A DNA stretch of 64,000 bases from Aegilops tauschii subsp. strangulata (taxonomy: Eukaryota > Streptophyta > Magnoliopsida > Poales > Poaceae), in assembly GCF_002575655.3 (NCBI RefSeq), contig NC_053040.3, forward strand, positions 353,653,267-353,717,266, read 5' to 3'. Position numbers and translations under genes: made by a program. A model generated the notes under the pieces. That model saw nothing but the letters and a program-made list of their open reading frames with translations, did not search any database and was not told the origin of the DNA. Numbering within the stretch: position 1 is the first letter of the stretch; every line of letters begins with the position of its first letter. Below are positions 35,931 to 46,398 of this stretch, piece by piece.

Positions 35931-36517
35931 TGTCGTGGAATTGTCACGGAAGATGTCCTTAGTGTGAGGACTTAGTCGCGAGGCCAACACATCTATGTGG
36001 TAGCTTGAGAGGGGTTGAGCGGAATCGAGAGACACAACACAAGACGAGGATTTAGACAGCTTCGGGCCCCGGGAAACATCATCCGGTAACAACCCTACAT
36101 GTTGTTTGAGGCTAGGTCTCATTATGATCACGGGAGAGTCGCCGGGAACCAGCTCTCGGTGTCTAGCCCTAGAGATTGTTTCTTGTTCCTTCTTGGGGTG
36201 CCCTGCCCCTCCTTATATAAGTTGAAGGGGCGGGTTACATGTGGAGTCCTATTAGGATTAGGACTAGTCTATTACAAGTGGAATCCTAGTCTGCCCCCTT
36301 AAGGGAAAACTCCTTATGCCTTTCCTCGTAAACCGGCCCACCATAACATGAGCCGGCCTTTTGGGCCTTGGGCCTAGTCTTCTATCTGACCCGCCGTTAG
36401 GGCCATCCGTGAGTCGCCAGGCTCGTGAGTCGCCACTCCGGTGGGTTACCAATGAAAATGCCAAGCCTGGCCGGGTCATACTTTCGGCGGGTCATACTGC
36501 GGGGTATATCCCCGACA
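35931..36517 (-). repeat. R1 LTR (5' LTR in sense)
   Basis: 587 bp, about 96-97% identical by eye to 29583-30169. It ends CCCCGACA on the plus strand, followed by TSD AAACC. Confidence 0.92.
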
Positions 36518-36522
36518 AAACC

Positions 36523-38026
36523 GAGCCCAATTGACGTGCCAATTTTTGATGATTTTTTATGGACCAAAAGAAGCCTCCGGAGCAAAAGACTTGGGCCAGA
36601 AGAGTACCGAGCTGTCCACGAGGGTGGAGGGCGCGCCCACCCCCCTGGGCGTGGGCCCTTGCCTCATGGACGGCTCGGAGACCCCCCTGACGTGGAACCT
36701 ACGCCAAAAATTCCTATAAATACAGAAACCTCCATAAAATAGAATAGATCGGGAGTTCCCCTGCCGCAAGCCTCTGTAGCCACCAAAAACCAATCGGGAC
36801 CCTGTTCCGGCACCCTGCCGGAGGGGCGATCCCTCACCGGTGGCCATCTTCATCATCCCGGCGCTCTCCATGACGAGGAGGGAGTAGTTCACTCTCGGGG
36901 CTGAGGGTATGTACCAGTAGCTATGTGTTTGATCTCTCTCTCTCTCTCGTGTTCTTGATTTGTCACGATCTTGATGTATCGCGAGCTTTGCTATTATAGT
37001 TGGATCTTATGATGTTTCTCCCCCTCTACTCTCTTGTAAGGGATTGAGTTTTCCCTTTAGAGTTATCTTATCGGATTGAGTCTTTAAGGATTTGAGAACA
37101 CTTGATGTATGTCTTGCATGTGCTTATCTGTGGTGACAATGGGATATTCACGTGATCTACTTGATGTATGTTTCGGTGATCAACTTGCGGGTTCAGTGAC
37201 CTTGTGAACTTATGCATAGGGTTGGCACACGTTTTCGTCTTGACTCTTCGGTAGAAACTTTGGGGCACTCTTTGAAGTTCTTTGTGTTGGTTGAATAGAT
37301 GAATCTGAGACTGTGTGATGTATATCGTATAATCAAACCCGCGGATACTTGAGGTGACATTGGAGTATCTAGGTGACATTAGGGTTTTGGTTGATTTGTG
37401 TCTTAAGGTGTTATTCTAGTACGAACTCTATGATAGATCGAACGGAAAGAATAGCTTCGTGTTATTTTACTACGGACTCTTGAATATATCGATCAGAAAG
37501 AATAACTTTGAGGTGGTTTCGTACCCTACAATAATCTCTTCGTTTGTTCTCCACTATTAGTGACTTTGGAGTGACTCTTTGTTGCATGTTGAGGGATAGT
37601 TATATGATCCAATTATGTTATTATTGTTGAGAGAACTTGCACTAGTGAAAGTATGAACCTTAGACCTTGTTTCCTAGCATTGCAATACCGTTTACGCTCG
37701 CTTTTATCATTAGTTACCTTGCTGTTTTTATATTTTCAGATTACAAAAACCTATATCTACCATCCATATTGCACTTGTATCACCATCTCTTCGCCGAACT
37801 AGTGCACCTATACAATTTACCATTGTATTGGGTGTGTTGGGGACACAAGAGACTCTTTGTTATTTGGTTGCAGGGTTGTTTGAGAGAGACCATCTTCATC
37901 CTACACCTCCCACGGATTGATAAACCTTATGTCATCCACTTGAGGGAAATTTACTACTGTCCTACAAACCTCTGCACTTGGAGGCCCAACAACGTCTACA
38001 AGGAGAAGGTTGCGTAGTAGACATCA
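36523..38026 (+). repeat. 3' LTR of Gypsy element, right piece
   Basis: The remaining 1504 bp of the LTR after R1, collinear with 19624-21127, ending GTAGACATCA followed by TSD AAACA at 38027-38031. Confidence 0.93.
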
Positions 38027-38031
38027 AAACA

Positions 38032-39525
38032 CTTACGTGGATTACTTTATTTATCTCTGATAATAATAAAAGGATTCTCTGACTAATAATGGAGGATGAA
38101 TGGCTGTGATGAAGTATGTTTCTGAATAGTTTAGTGATGTTGCTAGCTCCCCACGTTAGTAGTATACATAATTTTCACTATGGTGCTCCGCAGAATAGCA
38201 TGATACCAAGTAGTTTGTTGAGATGAGCTCAAACATACACCTATGTCTACCGCACAACACTTCTCCTAAAAAAACTAGTGCCTTCCCCTATGGCTCTGTC
38301 ACCTTAAACATCCATGCCTTTACAAAGTGTGACTTAAAATATTTGCCAGAACACGAGCACAGAATGACGTCCGAGCAATCACATAGCTTCATGTCCGTGC
38401 CTCACGTAGCATCGTACCTGTGCCTCTAGCTGTGCTTCTCGCTGTATAAGTGCGTCTCGCAGTTGCATGCCCACGCGCCTCATTGCTTCTCGTTGTTTCT
38501 GCCCATCTCGTCCTTGCAACTATTTCAAACATGACCGTGCCTATTGCGTCTGCACATTCATGTATCTCAAGACCGTGCCTCGACAAGAATAACGACTGTG
38601 CTTGTAATAGTGAAGCGTATATGTGATACATTCAGGACACCTTAGGGACCACCTTGCAACTATTTTAGACATGACCATGCCTGTTCTGTCGGCACATTCA
38701 TGCCTCTCACAGTTAATTGAAAAACATTCTGGAAAAACAGTAATGGACGCCTATTGTTAGTCCTCACGTCACGTACATTTGACGTTCATTCCTTCGTCAC
38801 AGAAGTAATAGCCGTGCCTCTGCCACAGAACATATAAGTGTAAAACAATTCTTCCTACACTTGTAAAACCCGGAATGCCCTGGATAAATGTCGAATCCCA
38901 TCTTGCGATAAAACCATGGAGACCGGTGCTTCTCAGAAACACATATGTGGCTTTTTGCGCATGTAGCTGAGTGCACGGCTATATGTTTGTGCCCGTGCCT
39001 CACGTAGCACGACAACACGAATTGATATCCGTGCAATCACGTAGCTTCATGTCCGTGCCTCACGTAGCATTGTATCGGTGACTCTCGTTGCCCCTCTCGT
39101 TGTATAAGTTCTTCTCGCAGCTGCATGTCCACGCCTCTCGTTGCTTCACGAGATAAATTGTAAAAATTGACATTTGACAGCAAACAACGAAAGACAACGA
39201 TCTTCTCCCCGAGTTGCTGGAGATGTAACGGCTGTTAAAAACATAACTGTTGAATTTGTTTTATTTTCTTTTTAAGAAAAACCATGATCAAAAACCCAGG
39301 ATGTGCACAACCGCACCGACAGGGAGACGAAACCACGATCCAGAACCCACGATGTGCACAACCGCATCGACAGTGAGATCGTGCACTCCTTTGCCGCATC
39401 CCCGCCCTTAAATTTAGACTTCCGTCCCGGCCTTCTCACACACAAACAACAGAAATCGCCATTGCGCTCCCACTCATTGTTCCCCACGAAATACCAGGTT
39501 GCAGGAGGACGAACTGCTCCAGGCC
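38032..39525. other. Host intergenic DNA with CGTGCCTC phrases; 5' flank of exonuclease copy 1
   Basis: No gene is seen in 38032-38580. From 38581 it forms the start of tandem copy 1. CGTGCCTCACGTAGCA, GCCTCTCGTTGCTTC and related words recur many times. The last 230 bp (39295-39525) are homologous to 42150-42370 and look like the exonuclease leader (CACACACAAACAACAGAAATC just upstream of the start). Confidence 0.6.
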
Positions 39526-40191
39526 ATGGGATTCACCAGGGAATTCATGGAGGTGCAGGCCCACGGCAACACCAAGTTGCACGTGATCCACACCAACGAC
39601 TTGCACAAGGCGGCGACCACCATCAAGCAGTACGAGCAACACCTCGAATTCGAGTGCCACAAGATCGTCGGAGTTGATGTGGAGTACACCAACGACGTTG
39701 GCGAAGATCAGAAACCAGCCCTTGTCCAGCTCTCCGTCGGGAAGGATCATCCGGTGCTGCTCTTCCAACTGAGTGTCGCCGACAAGAAGTGCACCAGGTT
39801 CGACAACTTCCTCACCGACCCCAGATAAAAGTTTGCTGGCTTCTCCATCGACGGCGACATAGAGATGCTCGGCCGCGTCGGACTGGAGATCGCCCACTTC
39901 ATCGATATCCAGAAGGAATGGAGGGTGCCTACAGCTACCAAGCCTCTGGACTTCCTTGGGGATGTCTCAGGCATCCTTGTCCACGACTACTACAACAACA
40001 TGAAGAAGAAGCTCACCAACGTAGAACACAAGCACTGGGCGTGCATGCCCCTGTCCATGAGGCACATCGAGTACGCGGCAAAAGATGCTTACACTGCGTA
40101 CGAGATATGGATCCGCCTCACCACCATCCAGGAAGGGCTCCGCCGGGCAAAACTCGACAAGGAGCAGTCCAGGAAGCGGGCAAGGTCCTAG
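39526..40191 (+). pseudogene. WRN-like 3'-5' exonuclease, copy 1 (premature stop)
   Basis: ATG 39526 in a good context (GCCATGG) opens a frame to TAG 40191 with one TAA at 39826-39828 (codon 101, Tyr in copy 2). It belongs to the DEDDy/RNase D superfamily, closest in shape to plant Werner-type exonuclease proteins, which trim DNA or RNA 3' ends. Exo I is VGVDVEYTND with both acidic residues, exo II is in GFSIDGDIEML, and exo III is YAAKD with the Tyr. Catalytic residues are intact but the protein would stop before exo II. In-frame TTG at 39499 could extend it upstream; copy 2 has TAG there, so ATG is preferred. Confidence 0.85.
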
Positions 40192-42370
40192 GGCGACTAC
40201 GACTACTGTAGCAGGTGGTCCCGGCCAAGAAAAGTATCTAAAAGATTGCTCATGCCATTCTAGATTTCTCGTTAGATTTGCTTTCTCTCAAGACTGTCGT
40301 TTGCTTGTTCTAAATTTAGATTTGCTTGTGTCGCAGTTAACCTTGTAGTTTCCTTCCAGTTTACATATCTTCTGAACAAGTTTATTTCCAGTGCAATGTT
40401 GGAGTTTTCTATTAGAATATATTAGCGTGAACTGAAAAATATAAACACAGTACAGATACTATACGATTACCGTAATGCACAGAGCAGGTACACATAGCAA
40501 TCCACAAAAATGACGAGCATGCAATGCACTAGTACCTTTGTGGATGTAGCGTCGAAATGCAGGGACAACAATTACAGAATGCTCCGAAAAGTAGTGCACA
40601 ATGTTCTAACAAACCATTGCACACACAATATTAAAAATCGTTCGTATGGAACACTTTAGAAAAACATTTTGAATACAGAGGTAGTTAGGTGTTTATTCTC
40701 CTTGGAAAACATTTCTTATGTCCGTGACCCTCAGAGAAGAACACTACAGAGGCACGGTTGTCCGTCAATAACACCAACTACTTAAAACACCCACGGAGAC
40801 ACTTCTATGCCTCTACTCCTATGGCGACCGTGCGTAAATTGGCTTCACGTCCATTAATGAGGCCGAATGCCTTCGACGACACATGGAACTCATAGGCCAT
40901 GGCCCCCGCAATGAAAACGTGTCAATGAAAGCTTCTTGAAAACAGAGGCACACCTTCACGTGCTTGCATCACGATCCTTCGCGTCCCTACCTTCCTTAGA
41001 ATCACGTCCGTGCCTCCAGTTCGTCGGGTGAAACCGTACCTCTGTCGTGCATAACATGTTAAGAAAGTTGCTGACAACAAAAACATCAGAAAACCGAGCA
41101 TTACATCCACCCCGCTGGCACTAAACGTGACGTCACCGAAAACGCAGAGGCAGGAGCGTGCCTTACGGCCAGCTTACGATGTATCGGGTCTATGAAGATT
41201 TGCTTCCTTCTTAATATGGGACGTGACTATCGCAGAGGCATAGGCTCCATCATTCACCTCCGTGCCTCGACAAGAACGACGACCGTGCTTGTAACTGTAA
41301 AGCGTATAGGACACCTTAGGGACGACCTTGCAACTATTTCAGACATGACCGTGCATGTTCCGTTGGCACATTCATGCCTCTCGCAGTTAATTGAAAAACA
41401 TTCCGGAAAAACAGTAACGGACGCCTATTGTCAATCCTCACGTCACGTACATTCGACGTACATTCCTTCGTCACACAAGTAATAGCCGTGCCTCTGCCAC
41501 AGAACATATAAGTGAAAAACGATTCTTCCTACACTTGTAAAACCCGGAATGCCCTGGATAAATGTCGAATCCCACCTTGCGGTAAAACCATGGAGGCCGG
41601 TGCTTCTCAGAAACACATCTGTGGCTTTTTGCGCATGTAGTTGAGTGCATGGCTATTTGTTCGTTCCCGTGCCTCACGTAGCACCATAGCATGAATTGAC
41701 ATCCGTGCAATCATGTAGCTTCATCTCCGTGCCTCACATAGCATCGTATATGTGCCTCTTGTTACGCCTCTTGTTGTATGAGTGCTTCTTGCAGCTGCAT
41801 GTCCACGCCTCTCGTTGCTTCTTGTTCTTTCTGTCCATCTCGTAGCGTCAGTTGCAACACGGACACACAACAGTGCCTCTGAAAAAACACAGCACTGCTC
41901 CTCCCAGCGAATGTATCACTGAAAACAATTGCCACTCCCAATGAATGTACCACGCCCGTGTGTTTGAGAGTTAAACCAGCCACTTCAAGCATGCTTCTCT
42001 TGGTCAGAGACTTGTGCCTCTACATACTGCCCCTGCATGCCTCACGAGATAAATTGTAAAAGTTAACATTTGACAGCAAACTACACAAGACAACGATCAT
42101 CTCCACGACCTGCTGGAGATACAACGGTTGTTAAAAACATAACTGCTGATTTTATTTTTATTTTTTATAAAGAAAAACCACGATCCAGAACCCACGATGT
42201 GCACAACCGCATCGGCCGTGAGATCGTGCACTCCTTTCCCGCTTCCCCGCCCTTAAATTTAGACTTCCGCCGTGGCCTTCTCACACACAAACAACAGAAA
42301 TCGCCATTGCGCTCCCACTTATTGTTCCCCACGAAATACCAGGTTGTAGGAGGACCAACTGCTCCAGTCC
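40192..42370. other. Intergenic DNA between exonuclease copies
   Basis: It holds the 3' flank of copy 1 (to about 40380, homologous to the 3' flank of copy 2), a unique AT-rich stretch with no recognisable feature (about 40400-40720), then phrase-rich blocks with CGTGCCTC, CACGTCCGTGCCTCC and similar. No gene is seen. The 42150-42370 part is the exonuclease leader. TTTTTTATAAAG at about 42156-42170 is a possible TATA box for copy 2. Confidence 0.6.
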
Positions 42371-43003
42371 ATGGGATTCACCAGGGAATTCATGGTGGTG
42401 CAGGCCCACGGCAACACCAAGTTGCACGTGATCCACACCAACGACTTGCACAAGGCGGCGACCACCATTGAGCAGTACGAGCGACACCTCCAGTTCGAGC
42501 GCCACAAGTTCGTCGGAGTTGATGTGAAGTACACCAACGACCATGGCGAAGATCAGAAACCCGCCCTCATTCAGCTCTCCGTCGGCAAGGATCATCTGGT
42601 GCTGCTCTTCCAACTGAGCGCGGCCGACAAGAACTGCACCAAGTTCGACAACTTCCTCGCCGACCCCAGGTACACGTTTGTTGGCTTCTCCATCGACGGT
42701 GACATAGAGATGCTCGGCCACGTCGGACTGGAGATCGCCCACTTCGTCGACATCCAGAAAGAATGGAGGGTGCCTACAGCTCCCAAGCCTCTGGACTCCC
42801 TTGGGGACGTCTCAGTTATCCTTGTCCACGACGTAGAGCTCACCAATGCAGAACGCAGCTGCTGGGCGTGCATGCCCCTGTCCATGAGGCACATCGAGTA
42901 CGCGGCAAAGGACGCTTACGCTGCGTACGAGATATGGAGCCGCCTCACCATCATCCAGGAAGGGTTGCGCCGGGCAAAACTCAACAAGGAGCAGACCAGG
43001 TAG
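42371..43003 (+). CDS. WRN-like 3'-5' exonuclease, copy 2 (full length, catalytic Glu changed)
   Basis: A single-exon ORF of 210 residues, ATG 42371, stop TAG 43001-43003. It has the DEDDy exonuclease fold: exo I VGVDVKYTND (D51, K53), exo II GFSIDGDIEML (D111), exo III YAAKD (Y177, D181). The second acidic residue of exo I, Glu in copy 1, is Lys here (GAG to AAG at 42527-42529), which should abolish two-metal catalysis. There is an 18-nt in-frame deletion relative to copy 1 near residue 155. A stop codon lies upstream in frame, so ATG is the start. It may bind nucleic acid without cutting, or be a decaying copy. The length is usual for short plant WRN-exonuclease proteins. Confidence 0.85.
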   Translation: MGFTREFMVVQAHGNTKLHVIHTNDLHKAATTIEQYERHLQFERHKFVGVDVKYTNDHGEDQKPALIQLSVGKDHLVLLFQLSAADKNCTKFDNFLADPRYTFVGFSIDGDIEMLGHVGLEIAHFVDIQKEWRVPTAPKPLDSLGDVSVILVHDVELTNAERSCWACMPLSMRHIEYAAKDAYAAYEIWSRLTIIQEGLRRAKLNKEQTR

Positions 43004-44285
43004 CGCGCTAGGACCTGTGGCGACTACGACTACTGAAGTAGGTGGTCCCGGCCAACAAAAGTATCTAGAACATTGCTCATGCCATTCTAGATTTCTCATT
43101 AGATTTGCTTTCTCTCAAGACTGCCGTTTGGTTGTTATAAATTTAGGTTTGCTTGTGTCGCAGTTAACCTTGTAGTTTGCTTGCAATTTACATGTCTTTT
43201 GCACAAGTTTATTTCCAGTGCACCACATAGGCACTTATGTGCCTATGTGCCTCTGATACCAAGGGGACCGTGCGTAACTTGGCTTCACGTCGTTTTACGC
43301 AACATTCTAGACGTCAACCAAAAGATTCACCTTCTCTCTGATAAGTTCATTAATGAGGCCTAATGCCTTCGAAAACACATGGAGCTCATAGTCCATGCCC
43401 CCCGCAATGAAAACGTGTTAGTGAAATCTTCTTTAAAGCAGAGGCACACCTTCACGTCCTTGCATCACGATCCTTTCGCGTCCGTACCTCCCTTGGAATC
43501 ACGTCCGTGCCTCCAGTTCGTTACGTGCGTGCCTCTACGTCGGGTAAAACCGTACCTCTGTCGTGCGTAACATGTTAAGAAAGTTGCTGACAACAAAAAC
43601 ATCAGCAAACCGAGCATTACGTCCACCCCACTGGCACTAAACGTGACGTCATCGAAAACGTAGAGGCAGGAGCGTGCCTTACGGCCAGCTTCCGACGTAT
43701 CGGGTTCGTGAAGATTTGCTTCCTTCTTAATATGGGACGTGACTATCGCAGAGGCATAGGCTCCATCCTTCACCTCCGTGCCTCAACAAGAACGACGATC
43801 GTGCTTGTAACATTGAAGTGTATAGATGATACATTAAGGAGACATTAGGGACCACCTTGCACCTATTTCACACGTGACCGTGACCGTTCCGTCGGCACAT
43901 TCATGCCTCTCACAAAAGTAATAGTCGTGCCTCTACCACACAACATATAAGTGAAAAACAATTCTTTCTACACTTATAAAACCCGGAATGTCTTGGATAA
44001 ATGTCGAATCCCATCTTGCGGTAAAACCATGCAAGACAGTGCTTCTCAGAAGCACATCTGTGGCTTTTTTGTGCATGTTGTGGAGTGCCTCTCTAGAATC
44101 TAACCATGGTGAAACCATATTCAAATCTAACCACACTGAAATCTCTAGAATCAAATATGTGCCCCGTTGAGACGTTTATTTTGTACTTGAAACTGCAATC
44201 TATAATAAAACAATACAGTGTAATAAACATACGCCTTCCGACCCAAATATGTTACTTGAAACTGCAATTTGTAATAAAACATACA
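43004..44285. other. Host DNA after exonuclease copy 2
   Basis: 3' flank of copy 2, the right block of copy 2 and the partial third copy (to about 44085), then an AT-rich stretch where a ~75-bp segment ACTTGAAACTGCAAT..AATAAAACA..CATAC.CCTTCCG occurs twice (about 44178 and 44252). No gene is seen. Confidence 0.6.
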
Positions 44286-44394
44286 CCTTCCGTCACAAAT
44301 TAATTGGCTCAACCTTGTACTAACCAGTACAATGTGAATTGTACTACCTGGTACGGAGTTACTGCAAAGTTGACACATTTATTTTGGAACGGAG
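44286..44394. mobile_element. Possible degenerate Stowaway-type MITE
   Basis: The left end CTTCCGTCACAAATTAATTG and the right end (complement CTCCGTTCCAAAATAAATG, before TA at 44395) are imperfect inverted repeats of about 30 bp, resembling the CTCCCTCCGT...-type ends of Triticeae Mariner/Stowaway MITEs. The left TA is not clean. Confidence 0.45.
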
Positions 44395-44557
44395 TAGTAC
44401 TACTACTTAAGAACAGAACACGATTGCTTGACATGGAAACGAAAATGTCTCCATTCTGACATCGACGATTGCTTGACATTGTTCAACCTTTACAGGCATA
44501 CAAAACATGGAAAGCATAAAAACCATGGAAAAGCAAACATCTACTAACAAAACTACA

Positions 44558-45431
44558 CTACTCCCCGTAGTCGGAGATGTCCACTATCTCCATTCTGACA
44601 TCGACGTCGTTGGCCTCCGCCTCCTGCTCCGCATCCAGCTCGTCGAAGAGCACATCGGTCTTCGCCTGTCCTTCCCGGAGGAAGCGCCGGTTGGACTCCA
44701 CATACACCTCATATTGGATGGACTCCGGGATAGCGGTCTGCTCCGCCATCAAGGCCGACTCACCGAGATAGAACTCCGCCTCGTCTTCCTCGTCACCCCA
44801 CGTCGTCCTCGTCTTCCTCATCACCAACCTCCTTGTCGTCCTCGTCATCCTCGTCACCCCCCCTCCTCCTCGTCCTCGTCGTCCTCGTCATCCTCGTCAT
44901 CCCCCTCCTCGTCGTCCTCATCATCCTCGTCCATGCCTTCCTCGTCGTCCTCGTCATCCTCGTCCACGCCTTCCTCGTCGTCCTCGTCATCCTCGTCCAC
45001 GCCTTCCTCGTCATCCTCGTCCATACCTTCCTCGTCGTCCTCCTCATCCTCGTCCATGCCTTCCTCGTCGTCATCGTCGTCCTCGTCCACGCCTTCCTCG
45101 TCGTCCTTGTCATCCTCGTCACCCCCTCCTCTTCCTCCATCACATCTCCCCCACTGGATCACCCCTCCTCTTCCTCCATCACATCTCCCCCCACTGGATC
45201 ACCCCCCTCCTCTCCCTCCACCACATCTCCCCCCACTGGATCAACTCCCTGCATGAGCGCCGACGCATCCCCCTCCACTTCCTCCACCTCCCCAATCTCC
45301 TCCGGCCCCGGCGAGTCCGGAGACATGCCCGCTGTGACCCGAGCGGCGCGCCTCGAACGGATGTCCTCGTGCAACGGAAAGCGGCGCTCGGGAGTAAGCA
45401 TCACGTAAGTAGTTTTCTTGTGCCGAACCAT
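44558..45431 (-). pseudogene. Gene A: acidic-repeat protein of unknown function, frame broken
   Basis: The minus-strand ATG at 45431 (GCCATGG) starts MVRHKKTTYVMLTPERRF, then an SRRAAR basic patch, a Glu-rich segment with two GDPVGGDV repeats, a long Asp/Glu tract (DEDDEDDEEG units), and a C-terminal part (EAEFYLGESALMAEQ to VDISDYGE) ending TAG at 44558. The parts lie in different frames: a TGA follows the second GDPVGGDV repeat at about 45159 because the third repeat is two G short, and further slips occur in the acidic tract. N and C parts keep protein-like composition, so it was probably one gene recently damaged by repeat slippage. No known domain is recognised. Confidence 0.55.
44831..45125. 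repeat. 33-bp minisatellite in gene A
   Basis: Units of TCCTCGTCGTCCTCGTCATC followed by CTCGTCCACGCCT on the plus strand (33 bp, about six copies with 9- or 12-bp deletions), encoding the acidic DEEGVDEDDED repeat on the minus strand. The plus-strand serine-rich reading is a by-product. Confidence 0.85.
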
Positions 45432-45538
45432 GGCGGGGGCCGTCACAAACAAAAAGAGGAAGATGGATGATTTCCTGGGATTGCCGGCGAAAGAGGGAGA
45501 AGCGGGATGATATCTAGTGGTGGCGGACGCCGCTCGGC

Positions 45539-45546
45539 TTAAATAA
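45539..45546 (-). promoter_or_regulatory. TATA-like box of gene A
   Basis: TTATTTAA on the minus strand, 115 bp upstream of the ATG. Gene B has CTATTTAA 116 bp upstream of its ATG, in homologous surrounding DNA. Confidence 0.5.
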
Positions 45547-45766
45547 CTACACCTTGACCTCGAGGGAGGAGCCGGAACGGTGACACGCGGCGTTCACTTC
45601 ACCGACGGATGAGACGGCTGTCGGTCCTTTTGGATTCCGTAGCGCCGACACATGGTGTTCACTCTATTAAATACCTCCACCTCCTCCAAAGCGGCGTCAC
45701 CGGAGGAAACGCCCATCGGACCCTTGGGTTTCCGGAGCGGCGTCCACGCGGCATTCACACCGAATA

Positions 45767-46398
45767 TGTCGGGGATATACCCCGCGGCGTAACCCGGCCG
45801 GAAGTATAACCCGGCCGGACTTGGCGACTCACCAGAAGACCCGACTGATACTTGGCGTTTCATTTGTAAACCACCCGGCGATTGGCCACTCACTGGTAAC
45901 CCGGCGGGCGGGTCAGACGGATGACAAGGCCCAAGGCCCAGACGACCGGCTCATGTTATGGTGGGCCGGCTTAAGAGAAGCATAAGGAATATTCCCCTAC
46001 AAAGGAAACAAGACTAGGACTCCACTTGTAATAGAGTAATCCTAATCCTACTAGGACTAGTCATGTAACCCGCCCTTTCAACATATATAAGGAGGGGCAG
46101 GGCTCCCCAAAGAGGGACAAGCAAGAAGAAACAATCTCTAGGGCTAGACACAACTAAGAGGAGAGTCGGTTTATGCGGCGACTCCCTCATGAGTATAATG
46201 AGACCTAGCCACATACATCATGTAGGGCTATTCTGGATGATGTTTCCCGGGGTCCGAAGCTGTCTAAATCCTTATCTTGTGTGATGATCTGCCTCGCGTC
46301 TCTCGTCCCGATCAACCCCTCTCAAGCTACCACATAGATGCGCTGGCCTCACGACTAAGTCATCACACTAGGACATCTGCCATGACAATTCCACGACA
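45767..46398 (+). repeat. R2 5' LTR
   Basis: 632 bp. CATATATAAGG at about 46083-46093 is the likely TATA box. It differs from the 3' LTR by about six sites in the first 120 bp and fewer afterwards. Confidence 0.93.

Larger units (their letters stand above)
29583..36517 (-). mobile_element. R1: non-coding LTR retrotransposon in reverse orientation
   Basis: 6935 bp with TSD AAACC (29578-29582 and 36518-36522). Both LTRs are 587 bp. The sense strand is minus: next to the LTR at 35931 the minus strand reads GTTGGCGCCCACCGTGGGGC (primer-site region), and at the other end CGGGGGCTAA lies directly against TGTCGGGG at 30169. No gag or pol is seen. In the first ~240 bp I count about 9 LTR differences (3-4%). 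The interior carries a tRNA-like gene, an array of TTCGAATACGATC motifs and seven CTTGGGGGCTA-like motifs, all shared with R2. Confidence 0.9.
19441..38026 (+). mobile_element. Non-autonomous Gypsy-type LTR retrotransposon with two nested insertions
   Basis: TSD AAACA (19436-19440 and 38027-38031) flanks it. LTRs start TGATACGTCTCC and end AGACATCA (about 1.69 kb each). The primer site is a perfect match to tRNA-Asp. It has one ORF of unknown function and no protease, reverse transcriptase or integrase. Without the solo LTR (25643-29378) and R1 (29583-36517) it measures about 7.9 kb. It sits about 170 bp after the stop of the B3-like pseudogene. I recognise the LTR type as very common in wheat but do not assign a family name. 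Confidence 0.93.
38581..44085. repeat. Tandem duplication of a 2.5-2.7-kb unit (two full copies and one partial)
   Basis: Copy 1 is 38581-41267, copy 2 is 41268-43783, and partial copy 3 is 43784 to about 44085. Each full copy has a phrase-rich left block (marker CCCGGAATGCCCTGGATAAA, near 38870, 41547 and 43981), an exonuclease gene, and a right block (marker CTTCCTTCTTAATATGGGA, near 41203 and 43719). Copy 3 stops before the gene. Divergence is about 5-10% by eye. Confidence 0.85.

Noticed and set aside
39499..39525. Upstream TTG start for exonuclease copy 1
   Set aside because: Not a plant start codon, and copy 2 has TAG two codons into the same stretch; the ATG has a good context in both copies.
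44507..45256. 249-codon plus-strand frame full of serine
   Set aside because: It is the reverse reading of the minus-strand GAC/GAG minisatellite in gene A; the minus strand has a good start, TATA-like box and protein-like ends.
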